From: JAJEEA01 sp965243615
GTDB taxonomy: Bacteria > Acidobacteriota > Vicinamibacteria > Vicinamibacterales > UBA8438
NCBI GenBank assembly: GCA_965243615.1
Contig: CBDEVO010000003.1
Coordinates: 5,828,001 to 5,892,000 of the forward strand
Direction: 5' to 3'
Length of the DNA: 64,000 nt
The first letter of the stretch is position 1. Every line of letters begins with the position of its first letter. The notes below the pieces were generated by a model. It did not search any database and was not told the origin of the DNA. It was given only the letters and a program-made list of their open reading frames with translations. The position numbers and the translations under genes were made by a program. Of the stretch, positions 1-9,252 are shown piece after piece.

Positions 1-1001
<1,001 letters not shown>

Positions 1002-1004
1002 GAA

Positions 1005-1019
1005 CTTCGGCAGCCGAAG
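1005..1019 (+). terminator. Short perfect inverted repeat after asnS
   Basis: CTTCGGC and GCCGAAG flank a single A, four bases after the asnS stop. As RNA this gives a tight 6-bp stem. There is no T-run, so it would be a weak or factor-assisted 3' end at best. Confidence 0.25.
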
Positions 1020-1135
1020 CGGACATCGTCGTCGGCCGTATCGATCGCGCGGGCCGATCGTCGCTCGCATCATGCGTATCGCATGTCGACTGTTCGGCTC
1101 ATCACGGAAGACGCCTCGAAGGGAGCGGTGGCGGC

Positions 1136-2104
1136 ATGACCAGACATCCCCGTCTCATCGCGGCCGCCCTCGCGGCGGCCGGCTGTGTCGTGGCGGCGGC
1201 CGGCGGGCAGAATCCGGGCGACCGGTTCGCGGGGGTCGAGCTGACCGTCGTGCCGGTGGCCGGCAACGTGCACATGGTGACGCGGCCGGGCGGGGGCGGC
1301 AACATCGGGATGTTCGCGGGGCCGGACGGGGTGCTGCTGGTCGACTCGCTCTTCGCGCCGCTCGCCGAGCGGCTGATCGCGGCGGTGCGGACGGTCTCCG
1401 ACGGCGAGATCCGCTTCCTCGTCAACACCCACGTGCACCCGGACCACATCGGCGGCAACGAGGCGCTGGCGGGGGCCGACGTCCTGATCTTCGCGCACGA
1501 CAACGTGCGCGTCCGGATGCTCGAGAGGCTCCGCTTCCCGCGCCGGGGCGGCAGCTTCGCGCCGCCGCCGCCGGCCGGGGCGCGCCCCGTCGTGACCTAC
1601 AACGACACCGTGAGCTTCCACTTCAACGGCGAGGACGTTCGCGCATTCCTCGCCCCGCCCGCCCACACCGACGGCGACACCTTCGTCCACTTCCCGGAAT
1701 CGGACGTGCTGCACCTCGGGGACGTCTTCCGGACCACGAGCTATCCGATCATCGACGTCTACAACGGCGGCACCCTGGCCGGCACCGTCGAGGCGCTCGA
1801 GATCGCGCTCCGCCTCGCGGGCCCCGACACCCGGATCATCCCCGGCCACGGCCTCGAGGTCGTCGGCCGTGACGCCATGGTCGAGTTCCTCGACATGATC
1901 GTCGACGTCCGCGACCGGGTGCACGACCTGATCTCCGAGGGGCGCACCCTGGACGAGGTGATGGCGGCGGCACCGACCGCCGCCTACGACGCCCGCTGGG
2001 GGCGGGAGGCGACGTGGACCGCCAACGACTTCGTCCCCATCGTGTACCACGAGCTCGGCGGCGGCTCGTTGTATCGGGGTGATGAGCGGGAGCCTGCGCC
2101 GTAG
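1136..2104 (+). CDS. Exported metallo-beta-lactamase-fold hydrolase
   Basis: 322 residues. The N-terminus has a positive start and a hydrophobic Ala-rich stretch (about residues 6-22), suggesting a Sec signal peptide; C17 inside LAAAGC could be a weak lipobox. The metal motif HVHPDH (H99, H101, D103, H104) is followed by a third histidine in PPAHTDGDTF, an aspartate in LHLGDVF and a last histidine in IPGHGLEV. That is the usual binuclear zinc set of MBL-fold enzymes. The closest general resemblance is the periplasmic class B/cyclase-like group, but the substrate cannot be read from sequence. The start is ATG 1136, after GGGAGCGG; an open frame runs further upstream but overlaps asnS and has no RBS. 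The last residues and the TAG stop are encoded by a copy of the dispersed repeat. Confidence 0.8.
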   Translation: MTRHPRLIAAALAAAGCVVAAAGGQNPGDRFAGVELTVVPVAGNVHMVTRPGGGGNIGMFAGPDGVLLVDSLFAPLAERLIAAVRTVSDGEIRFLVNTHVHPDHIGGNEALAGADVLIFAHDNVRVRMLERLRFPRRGGSFAPPPPAGARPVVTYNDTVSFHFNGEDVRAFLAPPAHTDGDTFVHFPESDVLHLGDVFRTTSYPIIDVYNGGTLAGTVEALEIALRLAGPDTRIIPGHGLEVVGRDAMVEFLDMIVDVRDRVHDLISEGRTLDEVMAAAPTAAYDARWGREATWTANDFVPIVYHELGGGSLYRGDEREPAP

Positions 2105-2160
2105 AACGCCGCGGACTCCTGGAGGATTGGTTGGGCGCCAAGCGGAGCCGCAGGCGACGA
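2088..2160 (+). repeat. Stop-codon-associated dispersed repeat, copy 1
   Basis: Contains the left arm GGGAGCCTGCGCCGTAG, the right arm GCGGACTCCTGG, the core GGATTGGTTGGGCG and the block AGCGGAGCCGCAGGCGACGA. The TAG inside the hairpin loop is the stop codon of the MBL-fold gene, so its final residues (REPAP) come from the element. Same strand as both neighbours. Confidence 0.85.
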
Positions 2161-2182
2161 AGCTCGAACAGCGTCACGCGCT

Positions 2183-2199
2183 ATTGAAGAAACTTCAAT
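2183..2199. promoter_or_regulatory. 17-bp perfect palindrome, possible operator or hairpin
   Basis: ATTGAAG-AAA-CTTCAAT is a perfect inverted repeat in an otherwise GC-rich intergenic region, 46 bp upstream of the -35 box of the next gene. It could be a protein-binding site, or an RNA hairpin at the end of the preceding transcript. There is no T-run beyond the AAT, so an operator is as likely as a terminator. Confidence 0.4.
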
Positions 2200-2245
2200 C
2201 GGCGCGGGCGAACGTGACGGCAGGACGGCGCATGGACGCGCGTCC

Positions 2246-2274
2246 TTGCCTTATCCGGCCCGGGGGCATATCTT
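2246..2274 (+). promoter_or_regulatory. Candidate sigma70-type promoter
   Basis: TTGCCT (2246-2251), a 17-bp spacer and TATCTT (2269-2274), 60 bp before the ATG of the exported unknown protein. Spacing is ideal and the -35 matches four of six consensus bases. Confidence 0.4.
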
Positions 2275-2334
2275 GGTCAATTGCAGGCAGCACGCGGACG
2301 GCTTCCGGGGTTCATTCCGCAAGGAGAGGCGAAG

Positions 2335-3375
2335 ATGCGCAGGCAATCAATTGTGGCGCTCGCGGCGGCGGCGGTGATGGCGGCGGCGTCCGCGTTCGCG
2401 GGGCAGGCCCCCGACGGCTGGACGGCGCCGCGGACGGCGGACGGGCGGCCGGACCTGGGCGGGGTCTGGGCCAGCGACTCGGCAACGCCGCTGCAGCGGC
2501 CGGAAGGGCTGGGCGACCGGGAGTTCCTCACCGACGAAGAGGTGGCGGCGCTCGCCGCGCACGCGACCGAGTACTCCTCGGTCGGGGGCGACGCGGTGTT
2601 CGGGGAGACGCCGTTCCGGCGGGCGCTGGCCGCCCTGCAGGCGCCCCCCGAGGACGGGCAGGCCGCCCGGCCGGCCCGGCGGCGGGGAACGGGCAGCTAC
2701 AACCAGTTCTGGATGAGCGGCCGGTGGTTCGAGAACCGCACGTCGCTCGTCGTCGATCCGCCCAACGGGCGGCTGCCGGCCCGGACCGCCGAGGCGCAGG
2801 AGCGCGACCGGCGGCGGCGGGAGGCGCGCAACGCGCCGCCGCCGGACCGGCGGCTGACCCTCGAGGAGGAGGTCGCCCGCATCGACCCGGCGATCCGCTG
2901 CCGCGGCGGCGGGGCGCTGCTGAGCGGGCGGGGCTACAACAGCACCTACCAGATCTTCCAGAGCGCGGACTACGTCGGCATCCAGATCGAGATGCACCAC
3001 GACACCCGGCTGATTCCGATCGGCAACGCGGCGCCGAGCCGGGTCGGCCCGCCGACCGCCATGGGCAGCTCGCGCGGCCGCTGGGAGGGAGACACGCTGG
3101 TGGTCGAGACCACCAACCTCTCGCGGGGCGTGGGCGGCTCGACGGCCGACGTGACGATCACCGAGCGGTTCACCCGGGTGGGGCCCGAGCTGCTGCAGTA
3201 CGAGTACACCCTGGACGATCCGTCCACCTGGACGCGGCCGTGGACCGCGCGCGTGTTCATGCGCCCGAGCCCGGGCACCGGGGTCCTCTACGAGTTCGCC
3301 TGCCACGAGGGGAACTACGCCATCGAGCACGCGCTGCGCAACGAGCGGTATCTCGAGGCGCAGTCGGAGCAGTAA
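2335..3375 (+). CDS. Exported protein of unknown function
   Basis: 346 residues beginning MRRQSIVALAAAAVMAAASA, a typical Sec signal peptide with likely cleavage after AFA-GQ. The mature start (WTAPRTADGRPDLGGVWAS) is a motif I associate with a large paralogous family in Acidobacteria annotated only as hypothetical. A middle region with conserved-looking segments (YNQFWMSGRW, FENRTSLVVDPPNGRLP, MGSSRGRWEGDTLVVETTN) precedes a beta-rich end (ERFTRVGPELLQYEYTLDDP). No catalytic motif is recognised. The ATG at 2335 follows AAGGAG at 7 bp spacing; an upstream in-frame TTG at 2281 lacks an RBS and would bury the signal peptide. It has its own promoter and stands alone. Confidence 0.8.
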   Translation: MRRQSIVALAAAAVMAAASAFAGQAPDGWTAPRTADGRPDLGGVWASDSATPLQRPEGLGDREFLTDEEVAALAAHATEYSSVGGDAVFGETPFRRALAALQAPPEDGQAARPARRRGTGSYNQFWMSGRWFENRTSLVVDPPNGRLPARTAEAQERDRRRREARNAPPPDRRLTLEEEVARIDPAIRCRGGGALLSGRGYNSTYQIFQSADYVGIQIEMHHDTRLIPIGNAAPSRVGPPTAMGSSRGRWEGDTLVVETTNLSRGVGGSTADVTITERFTRVGPELLQYEYTLDDPSTWTRPWTARVFMRPSPGTGVLYEFACHEGNYAIEHALRNERYLEAQSEQ

Positions 3376-3523
3376 GGCGGCAGGACGTTCGAGTCGGGCC
3401 GGAAGCCGGGCCGCGGGCCGCGGTTTCCGCGCCCGGCATCGGGACGACGCCGGGCGGCGGGACGGCGTCTCGACCGCGACCCGCGACTCCGCCACCGGCC
3501 CGACCGGGGTGCCGTCCGGTTCG

Positions 3524-3532
3524 TGGTATGAT
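3524..3532 (+). promoter_or_regulatory. Extended -10 promoter of the rimP-nusA-infB operon
   Basis: TGGTATGAT matches the extended -10 form TGnTATAAT with one mismatch; no good -35 is visible. The downstream bases TGCTCGGTT recur after the rpsO -10 box. A start near 3539 gives a leader of about 70 nt carrying the hairpin at 3563-3583. Confidence 0.5.
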
Positions 3533-3562
3533 TGCTCGGTTACGTTCGCGGTAGTGACTCCG

Positions 3563-3594
3563 AGTGGGCGTTCGCGGCCCACTTTTTGTTTTTC
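3563..3594 (+). terminator. Intrinsic terminator-like hairpin in the rimP leader (attenuator)
   Basis: AGTGGGC (3563-3569) pairs perfectly with GCCCACT (3577-3583) around a 7-nt loop, followed at once by TTTTTGTTTTT. This is a textbook Rho-independent terminator. It lies between the promoter at 3524 and the rimP start, so it would end transcription before the operon unless read through. The operon encodes NusA, which acts on such hairpins, so autoregulation by attenuation is plausible. Confidence 0.7.
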
Positions 3595-3608
3595 CGGGAC
3601 GGATCGTC

Positions 3609-4112
3609 GTGGGACCTTCCAGGTCGTCGGCCGACCGGAGCGGGGAAATCCGTGCAATCGCGGAGCGGGTCGCCCACGGCCACGGGCTCGTGGTGTTCGA
3701 CCTGCAGTTCCGCCGCGAGTCGATCGGCTGGGTCCTGCGCATCGTCATCGACCGCCTCCCCCCGCCGCAGGCCGGCGCGGAGCACGGCGACAGCGTGACC
3801 GTGAGCGACTGCGAGGCGGTGAGCGTGGACGTCAGCGCGGTCCTCGACGTCGAGATGACGTTCGACCACGCGTACACCCTTGAGGTGTCGTCGCCGGGGC
3901 TCGACCGGCCGCTACGGCACCTCGACGACTTCGAGCGGTTCGTCGGCCGTCGCGCCCGCATCGTGATGTCCGAACCGGTCGACGGCCAGCGCTTCGTCGC
4001 GGGGCGGATCGCGGCGGTCCGCGACCGGACGATCTTGATCGAGGACGGCGGGACGACGCGCCTCGTCCCGGAAGCGGCCGTCGCGCGGGCCCGTCTCGAG
4101 GTCGAGATGTAG
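3609..4112 (+). CDS. rimP: Ribosome maturation factor RimP
   Basis: 167 residues. Needed for 30S subunit maturation in the cytoplasm. The N-terminal alpha/beta domain contains the GHGLVVFDLQFRRES segment, and VSDCEAVSVDVSAVLDVE corresponds to the family's SxDCexvSrxlsxxLD motif. The strongest marker is YTLEVSSPGLDRPL, the family signature, followed by an SH3-like C-terminal domain (ARIVMSEPV to the end). The start is taken as GTG 3609; an in-frame GTG at 3564 would place the terminator hairpin inside the coding region, so it is rejected. First gene of the operon continuing into nusA 121 bp later. Confidence 0.92.
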   Translation: MGPSRSSADRSGEIRAIAERVAHGHGLVVFDLQFRRESIGWVLRIVIDRLPPPQAGAEHGDSVTVSDCEAVSVDVSAVLDVEMTFDHAYTLEVSSPGLDRPLRHLDDFERFVGRRARIVMSEPVDGQRFVAGRIAAVRDRTILIEDGGTTRLVPEAAVARARLEVEM

Positions 4113-4233
4113 CCGGGACCGGCGGGCCGGGGCGCCGCCGGCCGGCGGCAGGGCCCCGGGACGACGCGGGCCGGCGCACCGGGCGAGCCGCTGCCTGGAC
4201 GCGATCCGCCTCGGACCGTCGCAGGGAAGTGCC

Positions 4234-5652
4234 ATGAACAACGTGCTGCAGCAGACCATCGACGCGCTGGCCAAGGAGAAGGGCATCGAGGCGGACATCA
4301 TCGTCACCGCTATCGAGGACGCCGTGCTGACCGCGTCGCGCAAGTACTACAAGTCGGACGAGAATCTTCGCACCCGCTTCAATCCCGAGACCGGACAGGT
4401 GGAGCTGTTCGCGGTCAGGCAGATCGTGGAGCAGGTCGCCAACCCGGCGACCGAGATCGCGCTGGCGGAAGCCCAGGAGCTGTACGGCGACGAGGCCGAG
4501 GCGGGCATGGAGATCGAGTTTCCCAAGCCGACCGACGTGCTCGGCCGCATCGCCGCCCAGACCGCCAAGCAGGTGATCTTCCAGAAGGTCCGCGAGGCGG
4601 AGCGGGAGAACGTCTTCGAGGAGTACGGCCAGCGCCTGGGGGAAGTCGTCAACGGCCTCGTCAAGCGCTTCGAGAGCGGCGACATCATCGTGGAGGTCGG
4701 GCAGGTGGAAGCCCTGCTGCCGCGGCGCGAGCAGTCCCGGGCGGAGAACTACACCACCGGCGACCGGGTGCGGGCGGTCATCAAGGAGGTCAACAAGAAC
4801 ACGAAGGGCCCGCAGATCATCCTGTCGCGCACCGATCCGGTCCTGCTCATCAAGCTGTTCGAGCAGGAGGTGCCGGAGATCTACGACGGCACCGTCGTCA
4901 TTCGCGGCGCGGTGCGCGAGGCCGGCGACCGGGCCAAGGTGGCGGTCGCTTCGCGCGAACGCGACGTCGATCCGGTGGGTGCCTGCGTCGGCATGAAGGG
5001 CACACGGGTGCAGGCCATCATCCGGGAGCTGCGCGGCGAGAAGATCGACATCGTCGAATGGTCCGAGGACGCCACCACCTTCGTGACCAACGCCATCAGC
5101 CCGGCCCGCGTGCAGCGCGTGTCCATCGTGGACGACGCCGAACGGGTCATCGAGGTCGTCGTCGAGGACCGGCAGTTGTCGCTGGCGATCGGCAAGAAGG
5201 GACAGAACGTCCGGCTCGCGGCCAAGCTCGCGGGCTGGAAGATCGACATCAAGAGCGAGGAAGAGAAGCGCCGCGAGGTCGAGGCGCAGTTCGACGAGCT
5301 CGGGGTCGAGCCGGCGCCGTTGTCCGTGCCCGGACTCGATCAGGCCATGGTGGAGCAGCTCAACGCAGCCGGCATCGAGACGGTCGAGAGCATGATCTCG
5401 GCCTCGGCCGCCGAGCTGAGCAACGTGCTGGGCATTTCGGAGGGCGCCGCCGAGGCGCTCCGCCTGGATGCGGAGGCGGCCACCATGGCGGCGGGTGGGG
5501 CCGTGGGCACCGGCGTGACGGAGGCGGTGCCCCAGGACGGCATCGAGCCGGTCGCCGTCCCCGCCGCCGAAGACCCGGCTCTCGAGCTGGCCCCGGCGGG
5601 GGAGGGCGGGAACGCCGCCGAGCCCGGTCACGACGCACCGGGCGGCGACTGA
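4234..5652 (+). CDS. nusA: Transcription elongation/termination factor NusA
   Basis: 472 residues. Binds RNA polymerase and nascent RNA and modulates pausing, termination and antitermination. Domains in order: polymerase-binding N-terminal domain (1 to about 125), S1 domain (about 130-200, with EALLPRREQ), KH1 (VGACVGMKGTRVQAI, about 245-290) and KH2 (AIGKKGQNVRLAAKLAGWKID, about 315-350). After KH2 comes a helical repeat (LSVPGLDQAMVEQLNAAGIETVESMI) and an acidic, Ala/Pro-rich tail of about 50 residues. ATG 4234 follows GCAGGGAAG. The tail is longer than the minimal Gram-positive form. Likely regulates its own operon through the leader hairpin at 3563. Confidence 0.97.
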   Translation: MNNVLQQTIDALAKEKGIEADIIVTAIEDAVLTASRKYYKSDENLRTRFNPETGQVELFAVRQIVEQVANPATEIALAEAQELYGDEAEAGMEIEFPKPTDVLGRIAAQTAKQVIFQKVREAERENVFEEYGQRLGEVVNGLVKRFESGDIIVEVGQVEALLPRREQSRAENYTTGDRVRAVIKEVNKNTKGPQIILSRTDPVLLIKLFEQEVPEIYDGTVVIRGAVREAGDRAKVAVASRERDVDPVGACVGMKGTRVQAIIRELRGEKIDIVEWSEDATTFVTNAISPARVQRVSIVDDAERVIEVVVEDRQLSLAIGKKGQNVRLAAKLAGWKIDIKSEEEKRREVEAQFDELGVEPAPLSVPGLDQAMVEQLNAAGIETVESMISASAAELSNVLGISEGAAEALRLDAEAATMAAGGAVGTGVTEAVPQDGIEPVAVPAAEDPALELAPAGEGGNAAEPGHDAPGGD

Positions 5653-5751
5653 GAGCTCCGGTGCCGCCGGTGTTGGAACGGGCCCGCTCCCGCCCCGGCG
5701 GGCGGAGGCGGGACGGGAACGCGCGGAACACCGCAGAACAGAGGACAGGCT

Positions 5752-8700
5752 TTGGGCACAATCCGGATTCACGAGGTCGCCAAGGTGCTCGGCATCCCGA
5801 GCCGGGAGGTGATGGACCTCCTGCGAAGCGCGCACGGCATCGAAGTCAAGACGGCATCGAGCACCATCGAAGAGATCGTTGCGCGGGAGTTCGCCAAGCG
5901 CATCGCCCGCGAGCGCGACCTCAGCCTGCCGGCGGGACGCCTGTTCTCGGGGGCCTCCGCCTCTTCGGGCCGCAAGGGCGCCAAGACCCCCAAGGCGCAG
6001 GAACCGGCCCTGCGGCCGAGACTGGGTCCGCCGCGACTCGTGAAGTCGCCGCGCCCCCCCACGCCTCCACCCGCCGCCGCGGAGTCGGAGCAGAGTCCGG
6101 CCTCGGCCCCGCCGGCGCCGCCCACCGTCGCGCCGCCGGCGTTGCGGACGCCCGCGGCAGCGTCCCCGGCGGCGTTGCGGACGCCCGCGCCGCCGGTATT
6201 GCGGACGGCCGAGGCATCGCCGCCGGTGTTGCGGACGGCCGCGGCGTCGCCGCCGGTGTTGCGGACGCCCGCGGCGTCGCCGCCGGTGTTGCGGACGCCC
6301 GCGGCGTCACCGCCGGTGTTGCGGACGCCGCCCCCCGACGCACAGCCGACCGACCAGGCCCCCGCGACGCCGCCGGCCGCGGCCGAAGCGCCGTCGACCG
6401 CCGCCGCATCCGCGCCGCCGGGCCCGGCCGTCGTCGAGCCCGCCGTCCCGACGACACCTGTCGCGCCGGTCGAGCCGCCGGCGCCGAAGGCCGAACCTCC
6501 GGCGGCGCCGCCCGTCGCGGTCGAGACACCCGTCGCGGTCGAGACACCCGCCGAGGCCGAGCCCGTGACAGCACCGGCCGAACCGGCCGCGCCCGCCGCC
6601 GCGGTGACGCCGGCCGCGCCCGCCGCCGCGGTGGCGGACCCGACCCCGGCGCCGCGGGAGGCGCCTGTCTCGAGGGCCCCGGTTGCGGCGGCCCCGGCCG
6701 CGGCGGCGCGGCCGTCGACCGTCGGGATACGTCCGACGGGCCGGTTGGTGCCGTCGACGCTCAAGCTCCGCATCGAGGAGCAGGCCCCGCCGCTGACGCC
6801 GACGACCATCGCGACGCCGCCACCGAAGGCGCCGCCGGGCCCGACCCGCCGGCCAGGCCCGCCGTTGGCCGCCCGCCCGGCCGCCCCGCCGCGGCCGAGG
6901 CCCGGCTCGCGGCCCATCGCGCCGGCCCCGTCGCGGCCGAGCGCCCCGCTGGGCGGCCCCCGGCCGCTGCCCTCGCAGCCGGTCCGCTCCCCCGGGGCCA
7001 GACCCGCCGCGCCCGCCGTGGGATACCGGCCCGCGTACCGGCCGCCTCCACGTCCCCCCGGCGGCAAGAAGCGGCGGCCGCAACGCCCGTCGACCCCCTT
7101 CACGCCGGCGCCGCCGCCGCCGATCACGCGCACCATCTCGCTCGCCGAGGGCATGACCGTCAAGGACCTCGCCGAGAAGCTGGAGCTGCGGGCCAAGGAC
7201 GTCCTCAAGAAGCTCATCGAGCGCCGGTTGATGATGACGATCAACACGACGCTCGACACCGAGACGGCGACGATGGTGGCGCGCGAGTTCGGCGCCGACG
7301 TCGAGATGCGGTCCTTCGAAGAGGAGATGCTGGAGGTCGAGACCACCGCCGCCCAGGACGAGGACTTCTCCTCCCGCGCGCCGGTCGTCACCGTGATGGG
7401 GCACGTAGACCACGGCAAGACGACCCTGCTCGACGCCATCCGCGACTCGAGGGTCGCCGAGCGGGAGGCCGGGGGCATCACCCAGCACATCGGCGCCTAC
7501 GCGGTGGAGATCAACGAGCGGAAGATCGTCTTCCTCGACACCCCGGGCCACGAGGCGTTCACCCTGATGCGGGCGCGCGGCGCGCGGGTCACCGACATCG
7601 TCGTCCTCGTGGTGGCGGCCGACGACGGGGTCATGCCCCAGACGCGCGAGGCCATCGACCACGCCAAGGCCGCCGACGTGCCCCTCATCGTCGCCATCAA
7701 CAAGATCGACAAGGCGAACGCGAACACGGACCGGGTCAAGACGGAGCTGTCCGAGCTCGGGCTCACGGCGGAGGACTGGGGCGGCAAGACCGTCACCGTC
7801 GAGGTATCCGCGAAGCAGCAGCAGAACCTCGATCTGCTGCTGGAGATGATTCTGCTCGTCACCGATCTGGGCGAGCTCAAGGCCAATCCCAAGCGGAGCG
7901 CGAGCGGGACGGTGCTGGAAGCCAAGATCGACCGCGGCCGCGGGCCGGTGGCCACGATCCTCGTCAAGGACGGCACGCTCCGCATCGGCGACAACTTCAT
8001 CGCCGGTCCCATCGTCGGCAAGGTCCGGGCCCTCATCGACGACCGCGGCCAGCCGCAGAAGGAGGCCGGCCCGTCGAGCCCCACCGAGGTCCTGGGGCTG
8101 ACCGGGCTGCCGCAGCCCGGAGACACGTTCCAGGCGGTGGCGGACGCCGCCAAGGCCCGGCAGATCGCGATGCTGCGCCAGGGCCAGGCCAAGGAGAAGA
8201 CCCTCGGCGAGAAGGGCGGGCGCCTGACCCTCGAATCGCTCCAGCAGCAGATCGCCGAGGGCGGCACCCGGGAGCTGCCGATCATCGTCAAGGCCGACGT
8301 CCAGGGCTCCGCCGAGGTCCTTGCCGACGCCCTCGGCAAGCTCGGCGACGAACGCGTCAAGGTCCGCCTGATCAGCAGCGGGGCCGGCGCCATCAACGAG
8401 GGCGACGTGGTCTTCGCGGCGGCGTCGAACGCCGTCATCGTCGGCTTCAACGTCCGCCCCGACCGCAACGCGGCGGCGATGGCGGAGCGGGAACGCATCG
8501 ACGTCCGCCTCCACCGCGTCATCTACGACGTGACCGAGGAGATCAAGAAGGCGATGGCCGGCCTCCTCGAGCCGACCATCAAGGAGGTGCAGGTCGGCCA
8601 GGCGCAGGTGCGGGACGTCTTCAAGGTGCCGAAGTTCGGGACCGCGGCCGGCTGCCTCGTGGTCGAGGGCAAGATCAGCCGGTCGGGCGAGACGCAGGCG

Positions 8701-8886
8701 CGGCTGCTCCGCGACAACGTCGTCATCCACGAGGGCCGCATCGGGTCCCTCCGCCGGTTCAAGGACGACGTGAACGAGGTCAAGAACGGCCTGGAATGCG
8801 GGATCGCCTTCGAACGCTACGCCGACATCAAGGTCGGCGACGTGATCGAGGTGTTCTCGACGGAGACCGTCGCGGCCACGGTGTAG
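5752..8886 (+). CDS. infB: Translation initiation factor IF-2, long form
   Basis: 1044 residues. GTPase that brings initiator tRNA to the 30S subunit. An IF2_N domain (1 to about 50) is followed by some 400 residues of Pro/Ala-rich linker, including tandem VLRTPAASPP units. A second IF2_N-like domain lies at about 460-515 (GMTVKDLAEKLELRAKDVL). The GTPase domain has G1 GHVDHGKT at 550, G3 DTPGHEAF and G4 NKID. Domain 2 and the C-terminal fMet-tRNA-binding region follow, ending in VGDVIEVF. The start is TTG 5752 (GTIRIHEVAKVLG after it), preceded by AGAGGACAGG; no ATG is available. The linker is unusually long and compositionally extreme but in frame. Confidence 0.97.
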   Translation: MGTIRIHEVAKVLGIPSREVMDLLRSAHGIEVKTASSTIEEIVAREFAKRIARERDLSLPAGRLFSGASASSGRKGAKTPKAQEPALRPRLGPPRLVKSPRPPTPPPAAAESEQSPASAPPAPPTVAPPALRTPAAASPAALRTPAPPVLRTAEASPPVLRTAAASPPVLRTPAASPPVLRTPAASPPVLRTPPPDAQPTDQAPATPPAAAEAPSTAAASAPPGPAVVEPAVPTTPVAPVEPPAPKAEPPAAPPVAVETPVAVETPAEAEPVTAPAEPAAPAAAVTPAAPAAAVADPTPAPREAPVSRAPVAAAPAAAARPSTVGIRPTGRLVPSTLKLRIEEQAPPLTPTTIATPPPKAPPGPTRRPGPPLAARPAAPPRPRPGSRPIAPAPSRPSAPLGGPRPLPSQPVRSPGARPAAPAVGYRPAYRPPPRPPGGKKRRPQRPSTPFTPAPPPPITRTISLAEGMTVKDLAEKLELRAKDVLKKLIERRLMMTINTTLDTETATMVAREFGADVEMRSFEEEMLEVETTAAQDEDFSSRAPVVTVMGHVDHGKTTLLDAIRDSRVAEREAGGITQHIGAYAVEINERKIVFLDTPGHEAFTLMRARGARVTDIVVLVVAADDGVMPQTREAIDHAKAADVPLIVAINKIDKANANTDRVKTELSELGLTAEDWGGKTVTVEVSAKQQQNLDLLLEMILLVTDLGELKANPKRSASGTVLEAKIDRGRGPVATILVKDGTLRIGDNFIAGPIVGKVRALIDDRGQPQKEAGPSSPTEVLGLTGLPQPGDTFQAVADAAKARQIAMLRQGQAKEKTLGEKGGRLTLESLQQQIAEGGTRELPIIVKADVQGSAEVLADALGKLGDERVKVRLISSGAGAINEGDVVFAAASNAVIVGFNVRPDRNAAAMAERERIDVRLHRVIYDVTEEIKKAMAGLLEPTIKEVQVGQAQVRDVFKVPKFGTAAGCLVVEGKISRSGETQARLLRDNVVIHEGRIGSLRRFKDDVNEVKNGLECGIAFERYADIKVGDVIEVFSTETVAATV
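6191..6330 (+). repeat. Tandem 30-bp repeat inside infB
   Basis: At least five copies of a 30-bp unit with core CGCCGGTGTTGCGGACG, at 6191, 6221, 6251, 6281 and 6311. They encode the ten-residue unit PPVLRTPAAS with minor variants. Two looser copies precede them at about 6137 and 6173. Near-identity at the DNA level points to recent slippage or unequal recombination within the linker. Confidence 0.9.
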
Positions 8887-8947
8887 CCGCCGTGCGCGGC
8901 AGGGCCGGGCGTCCCGCGGCGGCGCCCGGGAGCCCGCATCGTCATCC

Positions 8948-9229
8948 ATGATCGTCGGACTGCTCTCGATCGAGCTGCATCTGGCCGGCGCGCGCTCGTT
9001 GAAGGACAAGCGCGCCACGCTCCGGCGGCTGAAGGACCGGGTGCGGCGCCTCAACGTCGGGCTCGCCGAGGTCGACCACCACGATCTGCACCAGCGCGCG
9101 GGCCTCGGCGTGGTCGCGGTCGGCGTCGACCGGGAGGTCGCCGAACGCACGCTCGACGGGGTCCTCACCGAGATCGATCGCATCGAGCCGGGCCTGATCG
9201 TGCGCAGCGAGCTGGAGTGGCTGCTCTGA
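8948..9229 (+). CDS. DUF503 family protein (YlxP-like)
   Basis: 93 residues. The opening MIVGLLSIELHLAGARSLKD and the KR.LR.LK.R...N segment (RATLRRLKDRVRRLNVGLAEVD) are the DUF503/YlxP hallmarks. This small alpha/beta protein is regularly found between infB and rbfA. Its molecular role is not established; the location suggests ribosome assembly or RNA metabolism. Here it sits 61 bp after infB and 23 bp before rbfA. The stretch DHHDLHQRAGLGVVAVGVDREVAERTL replaces the more usual E.d.....w..a.lgva, but spacing is normal. Confidence 0.9.
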   Translation: MIVGLLSIELHLAGARSLKDKRATLRRLKDRVRRLNVGLAEVDHHDLHQRAGLGVVAVGVDREVAERTLDGVLTEIDRIEPGLIVRSELEWLL

Positions 9230-9252
9230 GGAACGCGGCCCTGGACGACGCC

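Noticed and set aside
3376..3563. Search for a tRNA gene upstream of rimP, as in some bacteria
   Set aside because: No cloverleaf or T-loop motif seen; only the promoter and hairpin are present.
3564..3608. Upstream GTG start for rimP
   Set aside because: It would place the terminator hairpin and T-run inside the first codons.
6137..6330. Regular 30-bp repeats that could suggest a CRISPR array
   Set aside because: The units are directly adjacent without spacers and are in frame within infB.
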